DNA from: Calliopum simillimum
Taxonomy: Eukaryota; Arthropoda; Insecta; Diptera; Lauxaniidae
Direction of reading: 5' to 3'
Length of the DNA: 64,000 bases
Assembly (NCBI GenBank): GCA_951812925.1
Contig: OX638368.1
Span: 76,242,909-76,306,908, forward strand
Under the pieces are notes generated by a model. That model was given only the letters and a program-made list of their open reading frames with translations. It did no database searches and was not told where the DNA came from. This document shows positions 21,280 to 31,763 of this stretch, one piece after another. How positions within the stretch are numbered: the first letter of the stretch is position 1; every line of letters starts with the position of its first letter. The position numbers and the translations under genes are program-made.

Positions 21280-22422
21280 CACAGTGGTCCAAAAGTGAGT
21301 TTTTTATATCAAAATTTTTTGCCCGCTTAGGGGCGCTCTATAGAAAGATTTCAATGATGGGGGCTTATAGGTAATTGAACAAGAACAGGTGAATGGTGAT
21401 TTGTACTTTAAATTCGAGCAATTTTGGACTGGGATGGAATGTTCAATGTCATAACTTTGTAGAAAACAATCATAGGAGACCACTTTGTAGCTCATTTTGG
21501 AGATAAAGAATGGCATTAAATGATTCGGTTGTTAAAAAGAGCAGACGAATTTTGTCCGTACTGTATACAACCTCAAATATTGCCAAAAATCGAGATTTTG
21601 CATTTTGAGTTTCATGGTGTGATTTTAAAGTTATCATAACTTTGCAGAGAAATATTGTTCAATTTGAAGCCAAAAAAGAGTACTAAATGATTCTGGTAAT
21701 AGAAATTCACAGACAAATTTTGTGCGTCCTGCATATAACATCCAATACAGCCAAAAATCGTGCTTTTGAACTTTTTTAGCTTTTTAGGTTAAGATATCTC
21801 CGACAAAATAAAAAAGATATCGATATCGGTCTTATTGTGTTTTGAAGAAAAAAACTAGGACTATTTGTTGTCATACCAGATTTTTCGGCTTAAAATTACC
21901 TTGTCTTGTTATATAACTTCAAAAAAAGGAAAAATGGTGTCGTTTTAACCTTTATGTAAGGATATCTCAAAACCCAGACGTAATATAGCAGTTCTAAGAC
22001 CGGATTCGGATTAAACATCAAAAATCACATCTGAAATGACTATAATGACTAAATGACTTCTGGTTTTTGTTTGTATTTTTCTTAAATACGAAAAAACCAA
22101 TTTTTTAAAAAAAAGCTTAAAACATAGTTTAAAATTCAATATCTCCTGAATGAAATCAGCTAAGATTTTTTGGTTTGCAGTTAAAGACACGCAGAAAATT
22201 TTCTGCATACTCGTTTTTTTATCTTTTTCTTCAAACTTAAAACAATATGAAAATAAATGCACTCAAAGAAAAAAATTTGTAAAAATGCAATATCTTCTTC
22301 AGACGATCAGGTACGAAACTTTTATTTACAGTTATTAATTAGTGTTTTTATATAGCATAATCCTGCATACGCCGAATTTTGCGTGGTTGCAGTAAAAATT
22401 TATTTTGGTTAAGGCTCGCTGT
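21280..22422. other. Region starting with a Transib-like end CACAGTGG
   Basis: CACAGTGGTCCAAAAGTGAG starts abruptly inside the truncated Helitron-like copy, as an element end would. The five bases before it are CGCCA. I could not identify a matching right end, so length and identity are open. The interior shares phrases such as AAGATATCTC and AATCCG with other palindromic elements here. No coding content was seen. Confidence 0.35.
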
Positions 22423-22586
22423 GCCAAATTCATCTTTTTCCAAATCAAATTCATTTTTTTTCCCAACGAATTTAAGTTTTTCAAAATCAAATTCACCTTT
22501 GCAAAAAAAAAAAAACATGCTTAAAATGATACCTATATTACTGCACCTACAGCAGCTATCGTTCTAAAACTTGCTACAAAGATTAA

Positions 22587-23098
22587 TACTGTGTCTACCA
22601 AACACCTGCCAAAGTGTGTAGGGGATTGGAAAGTGGGCGCAACATCCACTTACAAATATAAAAGTTTGCATTGAGCCTTTTTATTTCTAGCGTGAAAAAA
22701 TACAGGTTTTCCACTCCAAGTTCATCCTTTTTCAATTCAAATTCAACTTTCTTCAAATCAAATTCATCTTTTTTCAAATCAAATTCAACTTTTTCCAAAT
22801 CAAATTCACTTTTGCAAAAAACACGATTAAAATGATGTATCTCTGATAGAAATAAAAAAAACAACAAATTTTGCGATTTTTCACAATCACAATCAACCAA
22901 TTTTTCCGCTCTTTGCAACCTTCCACAAGCTACAAAAAAAAAATCGCAAAATTTTTTTGTTTTTTATTATTTCTATTAGACTGGGCATAAAACGAAACCA
23001 TTAAAAATTTTTAGCGAAATCGGAAGGGGTGTGTCATATCTTTTTACGCTAGAAATGGAATGGCTGAATACAAACTTTTAGGTTTAGTAGACACAGTA
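22587..23098. mobile_element. TTAA-flanked MITE
   Basis: The terminal repeat TACTGTGTCTACCAAAC at the left matches the complement of the right end with a single difference (TACTGTGTCTACTAAAC). TTAA lies directly outside both ends (22583-22586 and 23099-23102). TTAA duplications are typical of piggyBac and Kolobok superfamilies; the termini alone do not decide between them. The 512-bp interior carries its own copy of the 21-bp repeat (22706-22815), so it is related to the element it sits in. No transposase is present. Confidence 0.65.
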
Positions 23099-23119
23099 TT
23101 AATATATCGCCGGTGCTTA

Positions 23120-23520
23120 CGAAGACTATCTCTTCTTTAAATGCGGACAAGAAAATCCTTTTTTTCAAACTGCGGCGAAAAATATCATTTTTGTGCGAAT
23201 GCGGACAAGAAAATCACTTTTTACAAAATGCGGAGAAGAAAATAACTTATTACAAAATGCGGAGAAGAAAATAACTTATTACAAAATGCGGAGAAGAAAA
23301 TAACTTATTATAAAATGCGGCGAAGAAAATCACTTTTTACAAAATGCGGCGAAGAAAATCTCTTTTTTAAAAATGTTTATTTTCGTAACTCGTCGAAAAA
23401 GAACTCACTAAATAAAGAGATTTTCTTCCCCGCATTTTGTAAAAAGTGATTTTCTTGTCCGCATATTACAAAAAAGATTTGTTTCGCCGCAATTTAAAAA
23501 AAAAGATTTTCTTCGCCGCA
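23120..23520. repeat. About 30-bp tandem repeats with inverted partner array
   Basis: Units of the form AAAATGCGGAGAAGAAAAT followed by AACTTATTAC or CACTTTTTAC are repeated about eight times from 23120 to 23370, three of them virtually identical. From about 23410 to 23520 the same units run inverted (TTTTCTTCGCCGCA). Direct arrays facing inverted arrays are again a foldback pattern. Confidence 0.75.
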
Positions 23521-23787
23521 ACTTTCGGTTGTAAAATTTCATTTTAAGCATGTTTCTTTGCAAAAGTGAATTTAATTTGGGAAAGGATGAATTTGATTTG
23601 GAAAAACAGGGGTGAATTTGATTTGAAAAAAATTGAATTTGAATTGAAAAATAATGAATTTGGTGTGGAAAAGGATGAACTTGGAGTGCAAAACCTGTAT
23701 ACTCTGGGTGTAGGAACTAAAGTGGTTAATTTTATAAGTCATAAAATATTCCCCCGAAAATATGCCACAAAAAATATAGTGTATCCA

Positions 23788-24892
23788 CGGCGTGCCTTAA
23801 CCCTTTTTAAATCGAACGTCGTAGCACATCAAATTTTTTTCCAGATTCTGTTTACTTATCGTTCAGATTATGTATAAAAAAATTTCACCCGTGACTCCTT
23901 GGCTAAATTTTGAGAAAATCCCTTTTCCAATTGGGGCATTTTCCCATACAAAAAAAATAACAAAAATTTTTTTAACCACATTAAACAAAAATCAAAATAA
24001 TCACATTCGATGTGTTTTGCGATGCTAAACCCGAATCCGATCTCAGAATTGCTCTATCGTGTATAGTTTTTGAGATATTCTAATCTAAAAACCAAAAAAA
24101 GGCGTTTTTTGCCATTTTTTTAAGCTATAACTATGTAACATATCATTTATTCGTTAAATGTGGTTAAAGTTCTTGAAAGTTTTGATATTTTCCTTTAAAA
24201 CCTAATTTAAATAATGTTTATACCATCATGCTTTTAAGAGATATCGTAGACCGAAATATTGGCTAAAAGGGTTTTTTGCACTTTTGTGTCTTTTTAGGTT
24301 ATGATATCTTTGAGGAAAAAAAAATATCAACATAATTTAAATTAGGTTTTAAAGGCAAAAATTAGGACTTTTAAGTTGTTTACCAAATTTAACGAAATTA
24401 AAATTTCTTTTACATTTTAAACATGTTCAACGAACCGACCATTTCAAAATACAGCCGTATGCCATACACGTAACAAAAAACTTAACAATTTTGCTTTTCT
24501 TCTTGAATCAAGAATTAATATTTAGTATACGTTGCGTTGCAATAAACATTTGTTTTTGTTACTTTAATATCTAATTTACATGAATTTTATCACTGAAAAA
24601 CTATGTTTTTTTTTAAATTTTTACTCGGGGTGTCAAACGGCTGAATTTAAAAGTAGTCGGTGATAATGTGATTATTTTGATTTTTGTTTAATGTAGTTAA
24701 AAAATGTATTTTTATTATTTTTGTATGAGAATATGCCCCAATTGGAAAATGGATTTTCTTAAAATTTAGTCGAGGAGTCATGGGTGAACATTTTTTTATA
24801 CATCATCTGAACGATAAGTAAACAGAATTTGGAAAAAAATTTGATGTGCTACGACGTTCGATTTAAAACGGGTAAAAGCACGCCGCACAGTG
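23788..24892. mobile_element. Palindromic MITE with a CACTGTG-type end
   Basis: The left arm begins CGGCGTGCCTTAACCC (23788). The right arm, reverse-complemented, reads CACTGTGCGGCGTGCTTTTA, so the right end may reach 24892 while the left end has lost a few bases. The arms run to about 24015 and from about 24660, sharing ATCGAACGTCGTAGCACATC and CAATTGGGGCATTTTC. The 650-bp middle section contains the AATCCG module. Whether CGCCG and CACAGTG at 24881-24892 belong to this element or mark the duplication and start of the next one is undecided. Confidence 0.5.
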
Positions 24893-26475
24893 ATGCGATT
24901 AGTACAAGCTAGACGGAAAAACCTCGAAATCAAACTTTCACATTCCGAATTTGAAAAAATATCAGAAAATATATAATTAACTCATAAGTAACTTTTTATT
25001 TACCTCCGCTTTCTACATAAAACACCAAAAATCGTCAAAATCGGCCTAAAAAATTATGTTTTCCAAATTTGTGTCCATGAAATTAGTTGCTATTTTCACA
25101 ATTTTTTTTTAATACTTCCCAATATCGAAAAGAGTAGAAAATTGGCTCACATTACAGCCAAAATATTATTTATGGAAATATTGTAAATTCAAAACCAAAT
25201 CTTTTAAAATGTTGGTGCTATAGAATAGAATTTAGGGAGATAAATGTGAAAAACGCCAAATTCTGCAAAACATTTTGGAAAAAGGTAAAAATGGTCACTC
25301 CATATTTCTGCCAAACTTTTTTTATTTAATCAGTGTTATGTCTACTTTAAGCACTGGGAATGCCTAAGTGCGCAAATTTACCTTTGACTTTTTTTCTTAA
25401 TCTATATGATGGTACTAAATATTACTGTATTAATTGGGCTCTGACAGTATTGTCTGAAATATATATTATTTTAAGTCGATGAGACTTTTTGTGGGGTTTA
25501 AATATTTGTAATACAACATACAATATTTTTACACTGAGAAAAAAAAAATAAATACACCAAATAAAAAAAAAAAAAACCTATTCTAGTGAAGCGTAAATCA
25601 GTCTCAAAAACGAAAAATTTGGTTAAATATTTTGGTAAATAAAAAAAATGGTCACTTGATATTTTCACCAAACTTTTTTTTTTCAACTGAGAATTATGTC
25701 TACTCTAAGCACTAGGAGTGCCTAAGTGCGCAAACTTGACATTGTATTTTTTTTATTTTTAAACCTATTTGATTGTCCAAAAAATGCTATTAAATTAAAT
25801 TTCAAATCCAGGTTCCGATTATTTTGAATGGTTTTTGGGTAATTTCATTACTTTGAGCTCTAATCCGGGTAACATAACAAACACAACACGTTATGTTAAT
25901 ACACAGAAAAAAAAATCAATAATAGAAATAAAAATTACAAAAAATAAACGTAGATAGCCCGAGAAAAGCAATAAATATTATTAATACATTAAAATAATAT
26001 AAATAAATTATATTTAATTATATAAATATGTATAAAACATAAACAGTATAAATAATAAAATTTATTATAAATGATATGAAGTATATGATATAAAAATTGT
26101 TATTTGTTTACATGGATATGAAACAAATCCTCAAATAGTTTTTTTTTTTGAAATTCTTTGTTAATTGTTTTTGTTATTTTTTTATATAATAAAACTGAAA
26201 TATATATTACTGAAATAGCTTATTTAATCATGTTAGTCCTGAAATTTTTTACAAATTTAAGAAACTACATAAAACTTATACACTTAAAATTTTGTAACCA
26301 TAGGTCGTTCCGTTTTTAAGATATAGCCCAAAATGTAAATAAGTTGTATGGGAGGTGCCACACCCACTTGTCCAAAAATTCTGAAATAATTTTTTTTTGT
26401 ACTTTCCCATACCTTAAACATAAAAAATTGCAAAAAAAATAGTTTTTTCCGTCTAGCATGTCTATGCTAAGCAAT
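24893..26475. repeat. Candidate element with CTAGACGG ends
   Basis: GCTAGACGGAAAAA near 24908 is matched in inverse orientation by TTTTTTCCGTCTAGC near 26444-26458. In between, a block of about 130 bp (ATGGTCACT... CCAAACTTTTTTT... ATGTCTACT... GTGCCTAAGTGCGCAAA) occurs twice, at about 25290 and 25650. An A+T-rich stretch without features fills 25890-26230. Element ends and duplication could not be fixed. Confidence 0.35.
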
Positions 26476-27284
26476 ATGATTCATCGATTACACTAACCAT
26501 AATGTAAAGCCTTCTAATGAGTCATCATGGAGACTCAATGTAGTGAGCTTATCCAATCTTAGTGAGGTGGAACGGCAATCCCAACGATGAAGCTTTTGTC
26601 CCAATTTCGAGAATTTTTAGGGTAAAATTTTGTATGGGGATTTCCATATGAAAAGTCGGTTTTAGCCCTTCTTCTAATGTATGTATTTGCATTTAAGAAT
26701 ACGCCTGTTTTCGATATTTCTCTGTTTTGTTGAGAGGCGGTAATGACTTCTGATTTACGAAATCGCCAGCGCTCATTGGTTAAGTTACGTTTTACATTAA
26801 ATTTTGATTCAACTGCAGAACTTGTTGATTGTTTTTTAGTATAATTGAAGTTTTCATGATTAACAAACACACCTCCATAAAGTAATCAAACCCATATTTT
26901 GCATGAAATACTTTGCCAGCTATTTAGCATTTCGAAAGTTTCCAATTTTTCGGAAAACAATTGGGGAAATTCGGATGGTTGTCGAAAGCAGCTCACAAAA
27001 AGCTCGAAATAGTCATATAGTTTTTCCGAATTTTCGGATTTTTCTCGACTTTTCGAAACAGCTCGAAATAACTATCTGACAGCTCGAAAAAGTGGTATAG
27101 ATAGGAAAACTATTGGGCTAAGGAAAAATCGGATGGTTGTCGAGAGCAACTCGAAAAAAGCTCGAAGTAGTTTTTTTTTCGATTGCTACATTATTTTCAG
27201 TGTTGTCGTGCTTAAATGTGTCTTTTAAGCTAGTCAAATCGTTTTTCCGAGTTTTCCTCATTCTCTCGTTCGACAAAAACGGAT
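26476..27284. repeat. Direct repeats of a CGGATGGTTGTCG block
   Basis: The text TCGGATGGTTGTCG, then AGCTCGAAATAG, occurs at about 26971 and 27130 with few changes. AGCTCGAAA is scattered between them. No protein or element boundary was recognised in the rest. Confidence 0.4.
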
Positions 27285-28312
27285 GCAAAAAATTAGTATG
27301 CGGAAAGTTTTCTGCCTGTCTGTAGATAAAAAAATCGCAAACCATAAAATCATATATATCGTTTACGAGATATTGCATGTTTACTTATTTTTTCACTTAC
27401 TACTAAAAAATTAAATTTTCGCGAATTAAAAAAATAATAATCAATAAATAGAAACAAAAAAAACAGTTCCGATGTATTTTTTAACGCTGAATCCGAAACT
27501 GGTCTCGAAATTGCTTTATCTCTTTGAGATTTTGAGACATTTTTACCTATAATTTTGACACAAACGGTTTTTTCATCACTTTTGAGGTTATATAACAAGA
27601 CGTGGTAATTGTAAGTCAAAAAACGTGATACAATTTTTAAAAGTAAGTACTATAAAAAAGTTAAAAAAATGCCATTACCAACTTTGGTTGATTCATATAA
27701 AAAGTGGTTAAAAATGATTATGATGTCTAAGGATTGAAAATTTTTCGGAAAAAATTTATTATTGTTACTTGTAATTTATCATAATCATTTTCAACAAATT
27801 TTTATATAAATCAACCAATGTTGGTAATGGCGTATTTCGTGCATTTTTTGAACTTTTTTTGTGTAAGGATATTTCGGAGGAAAATACAGATATCAATATA
27901 AATCAAAGTGAGTTTTGAAGGAAAATAATAGTACTTTTAAAAATCGTATCACGTTTTGTGACCTACAATTACCACGTCTTGTTATATAACCTCAAAAGTG
28001 TTGAAAAAACCGTATGTGCCAAAATAGGTAAGAATGTTTTAAAATCTCAAAGAGATAAAGCAATTTCGAGACCATAATCGAATTCAGCGTTAAAAAATCA
28101 TCGGAACTGTTTTTTTTTTTGTTTGTTTCTATTTAATGTTTTTTTTTTTAATTCGCGAAAATTTAATTTTTTAGTAGAAAATCAAAAAAAATAAGGAATA
28201 TGCGATATCTTGTAAGCGGTATAAGATAAATTTTCCGGTTTGCGGTATTTTAATCTACAGACAGGCAGAAAAGTTTCTGCATACCAATTTTTTGTTTAAA
28301 CAGATTTGAACT
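27285..28312. mobile_element. Palindromic MITE
   Basis: The left arm (27285-27700) and right arm (about 27790-28312) are inverted copies sharing CTGCCTGTCTGTAGAT, GCTGAATCCGAAACTGGTCT, AGAGATAAAGCAATTTCGAG and ACAAGACGTGGTAATTGTA. The loop near 27750 is itself partly self-complementary. End boundaries are set where similarity fades (about CAAAAAATTAGTATGC). No transposase is present and no target duplication was established. Confidence 0.55.
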
Positions 28313-28652
28313 GCCGTGTAAAAACATAACACGGGTCGTTTTAACTTGGCTTTACCTCGATGTCCTTTTATATGCAATGTTATTCACTGAGGTCGAAATA
28401 AACAGACAATTTTTTTTTTTTAAATTGGTCATCAAGCTAATCGATTTTCGGGGTGGAGATTGGTGTTTAAATTTTTTCTGTATCAAAAAAAAAAAAAGGT
28501 TTGTTTATTTATTCGACCTTCTTCTATTTAATTACTATAATCAAAAAAATATTCTTGATTTTGGCTTTTATAGCAGAATGAAAACCAAAATAGACAAACT
28601 CGACAAATCCAACGTTACTTAAAGAATACCTTGCAACGATAACGGGTCCAAC
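28313..28652. other. Spacer, nothing recognised
   Basis: A+T-rich sequence. An 81-codon open frame at 28377-28622 is rich in Phe/Lys/Leu and lacks recognisable features; it is probably chance. Confidence 0.35.
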
Positions 28653-28657
28653 GTATG

Positions 28658-30086
28658 CACTATAGGTCAAAAGGCACACTTTTTTGGCCAAAATTCAATT
28701 TTTACAAGTGTTGCTATAGAGTTTTTGTTTATGCAGTGTAACGAAGAATACTTCAATACAAGCAAAAATTTTTTTTGTTTCGGGGTAAAATAATTTTGCG
28801 TTCCTCTGCGGTGTGTCAAAGTTGATGAATTTGCATTTTACTGAGATAACTCCAAAAAGTCGTGATTTTAACTCTTTTTTCAATCAATAAAAAGTAATTA
28901 AAATAATTTTTTTTTTTTTTTTTTCTAAAATAAAAATTTATAAAGTTGATGGTGTAATGTATTATATAATGTAGTTTAAAACATTTAAATATATTTTGGC
29001 TTTCTGTGGAAAAATTTAAAATTCATATAAGACCCCTGACTTTTCTCTTTTTTTTAAATTTTGAACTTCGTGTAAGCTTTTAAAATTTTTTTGGAATTTG
29101 TTAGTCTTAAGAAATCCAAAACCAGTAAGACGCTGCTATTGTTAATGTTATTTAGAAATATAGACGCCCGATTTTGCCCGTTTTTTTTTTAATGAATTTT
29201 TTGTCAGATAACTTTTTTTCCGCAATTCCGATTTATTCGAAATCTGGTTGCCAAAGACAGACAAAAAAGAAAAAGAAGAAGATGCTTTTCAATTTCTTAT
29301 TAAAAAATACTGAAGATACTACTAGTCCAAGTAACTTGGATAATCATATTTGCATTAGGTTTTTTGGAAAATAGAGATATTTGAGGTTAATATACGAAAA
29401 ATAAGTACTTTTGTTACTTTTGAGGTTAGTTGTAGACTGCACAAAATTTTTTTTATTTTTTTGCATAATTCATTACTGAGTACCACTTTTTACCTTCAAA
29501 ACGAGCTCTTAAAAAGTGCCAAAAAATACTTTCTTCAAAAGTTATTGCAGATTTAAGATGATATCATGAAATCCAAAGTTGTGTCGTTTTACCCGTTTTA
29601 TGGGATTTCAAGATGTCATGACATGTCATCTTAAAACGGCCATAACTTTTAAAGGAAGTATCGGATGGCATTTTTTAAGATCTCATTTCGAAGAAACATA
29701 ACAGAACTACGTGATACATTTGGTAAAAAAAATAATGAAAAATTTCTGCAGTTTGCATCGAATCTCAAAAATAGCCAAAATAGCCATTTTTCATGAGTTT
29801 GATCTCAAATATCTCCAAATCCTGAAACGGTGGGTCAATTCTGACCTTGGATTCGGATTCAACGCATGAAGTTACTTTGGAAATGCTTAAAAACAAAACC
29901 TTGCTGGTATTTGTTATTAATTTAGAGAATTTATTACGTGCCATTTTCGACCCAAGGGTCAAGATTTTTTTCAGAAATGTTTTTTTAGACTAGAGTCACC
30001 ATAAAAACTACATTTGCAGTCGGTATCCATGATAATATGGACGTTATGAATTTTGGCCAAAAAAGTGTGCCTTTTGACCCATAGTG
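28658..30086. mobile_element. Transib-like MITE C, TSD GTATG
   Basis: The left end is CACTATAGGTCAAAAGGCAC; the right end is its near-exact complement, with CACTATGGGTCAAAAGGCAC on the minus strand. The terminal match continues through CACTTTTTTGGCCAAAATTC. The 5-bp sequence GTATG flanks both sides (28653-28657 and 30087-30091). The CACTATRGG terminus and 5-bp duplication agree with elements A and B, though the duplication is not G+C rich. The interior of 1.4 kb includes a second, inner inverted pair near 29560-29640 (TTAAGATGAYATCATGA-like) and no transposase. Confidence 0.7.
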
Positions 30087-30091
30087 GTATG

Positions 30092-30593
30092 CAACGTATT
30101 TTGGTACTACAAAGACAAAACTTAGGACAAGATTCTTAGGACACAAATCTGATCAAAATAACAGATAGGAACCAGTCCCCAAGACTGCACTCTCGGCCCA
30201 CTGTGTTAAATACGGAGATTACCCTTACTTTGACGATGTGAATATATTACAAGAAGAGAAAAATATACGTATGACAATAACTAATGATTGAGATGCTTCA
30301 CATCATAAATACTTCAGCTGACAAGAGAATAAACTTTAAGAGTGACACAGAAAATTGTGCTCACATATGTAGCGATTTACAATAGTTAGAAATAAAGTTT
30401 TAGTTAAATTTTTGGTGTTTTCAGTGCAATATTTAAATTTATGGTCCGATATTTCCTTTAAAATTGTGGGTTTTCAATACAGTGCAATATTTTCAATTTT
30501 TGGTTTATATTTAAAGTAAATTTGTGATTTTTGTATCTCTTTGTTGTTTTTCTGTTTCTGATTTAAAATCAATTTAATTATTTTTGCATTGTT
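30092..30593. other. Unassigned sequence with a CACTGTG end-like motif
   Basis: GGCCCACTGTG ends at 30205 and resembles a right-hand Transib-type terminus, but the following bases (TTAAA) do not match any left flank I could find. The remainder is A+T rich, with two ATACAGTGCAATATT-like repeats near 30420-30495. Confidence 0.3.
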
Positions 30594-31599
30594 ATATGGG
30601 TGATTCTCAGATAACTGTACTTTTTGTGTCCTCTGGCGATTTCGCCTATACAGTAGGCTTTTTTTTCACAAAAAATTACGCTATAAGTTAGAAACTATGT
30701 TTTTCTAATAGAGCGGATCAATTTTACTACCAAATAATTATTGGTCTACTATGAAAGTTTGCAAATATACCCCAAATGTCACAAACGTGGCATGTCCTAC
30801 CCCTACTTTTTAAACACAAAACGATGAAAAACGACCAAAAAACGGAAATGGAACAGAAAACAAGTTACTACACATTAGGGATTCGAGCCCGAAATCCCGG
30901 GATTAGTGCTACCAATCTCGGGATTTCTTTTGTAAGTTTTTTAGGTTAGAAAAATTGTTAGAATGTTCCAAAAATCACCAACAAAAGTCTTACAACATTA
31001 TGGTTAAATTGAACATAATAAAGAGCTGAAGTTAATCTTAGATTGCAAAACGAGATGGAGTAGTCTTTTAGATATGCTGCAGCGCTTTATTATGCTTGAG
31101 ATAGCATAAAAACAGCTTGTATTGACTTAAAGGTTTCTTCAATCCACTGTAGCGAATTTAAAATCTGTGGGATGTCAAAATACCACTAAAACACCGAAAT
31201 ATTCGAGAATTAAGAAAAATCCTATCTCCAATCTGTAATTTTTTGAAGAGCGCTACTGTGCTATCTCCTCTGAATATTCAAATAAGTCACATTTTTAAGA
31301 AAATTTTTTAATTTTTTTCGACTTTTCTTCACGCTTCATGACATTTTACATGTCGTCACTCTTAGGCCAGATTCAAGAATGTGAAAATTTTTGAATTTGA
31401 GAAATTGCTATTTGAAATTTTTTTAAATATGGAAATTATATGTAAATCTTGCTTTTTCGTGTAATAAACTTTGCATTTGCTGTTAAGCCACTTCAGATAT
31501 AGCTTTCATACTTCTGGCATAACTTTATTGAACCATTTTGTACAAGAAAACCACATTAGTGCAAAACTGAAAAATTTGCACTTTTGTGAATCTGGCCTA

Positions 31600-31615
31600 G
31601 GTTAGGTTAGGTTGC
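31600..31615 (-). repeat. (AACCT)3 tail at the LINE 3' end
   Basis: On the minus strand the element ends AACCTAACCTAACC, directly followed by the target duplication. LINEs often end in a short tandem tail instead of poly(A). The unit equals the common insect telomere repeat TTAGG read on the other strand, which most flies lack; three units are too few to imply a telomeric origin. Confidence 0.7.
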
Positions 31616-31763
31616 GAGGGCATCGTTGTCATGTATACAAGCCAACTTCCACTTAGACCATTCTGCTGGTCCATTGTGATCCCTCTTAATACAGTACATA
31701 GTTCTTTGATACATATTCAATTAATTTAATGCAGTATATTTATACAATCTTATTGAAGCTTAT

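Larger units (their letters stand above)
22423..23720. mobile_element. Foldback-like element with 21-bp repeats, nested
   Basis: Tandem units of about 21 bp reading CAAATTCATCTTTTTTC on the left (22423-22500) appear inverted as GATGAATTTGATTTGGAAAA on the right (23565-23692). The arms also share a TTTGCAAAA and CATGYTTAAAATGA block. The centre holds a TTAA-flanked element (22587-23098) and a separate array of GCGG-type tandem repeats (23120-23520). Translation of the units gives a seven-residue pattern (FDLKKDE), a by-product of the 21-bp period. Confidence 0.5.

Noticed and set aside
22595..22918. Repetitive protein with FDLKKVE heptads
   Set aside because: Pattern follows from 21-bp tandem DNA repeats in a foldback element, appears on both strands, and has no start context.
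23200..23340. CRISPR-like array
   Set aside because: Direct repeats are contiguous 29-30-bp tandem units without unique spacers, in an insect-type genome.
21280..30205. Single Transib-like element from CACAGTGG (21280) to CCACTGTG (30205)
   Set aside because: The flanking 5-bp sequences differ (CGCCA versus TTAAA) and the termini diverge after about 10 bp.
31600..31615. Telomeric repeat tract
   Set aside because: Only three AACCT units, placed exactly at a LINE 3' end; a retrotransposon tail explains them.
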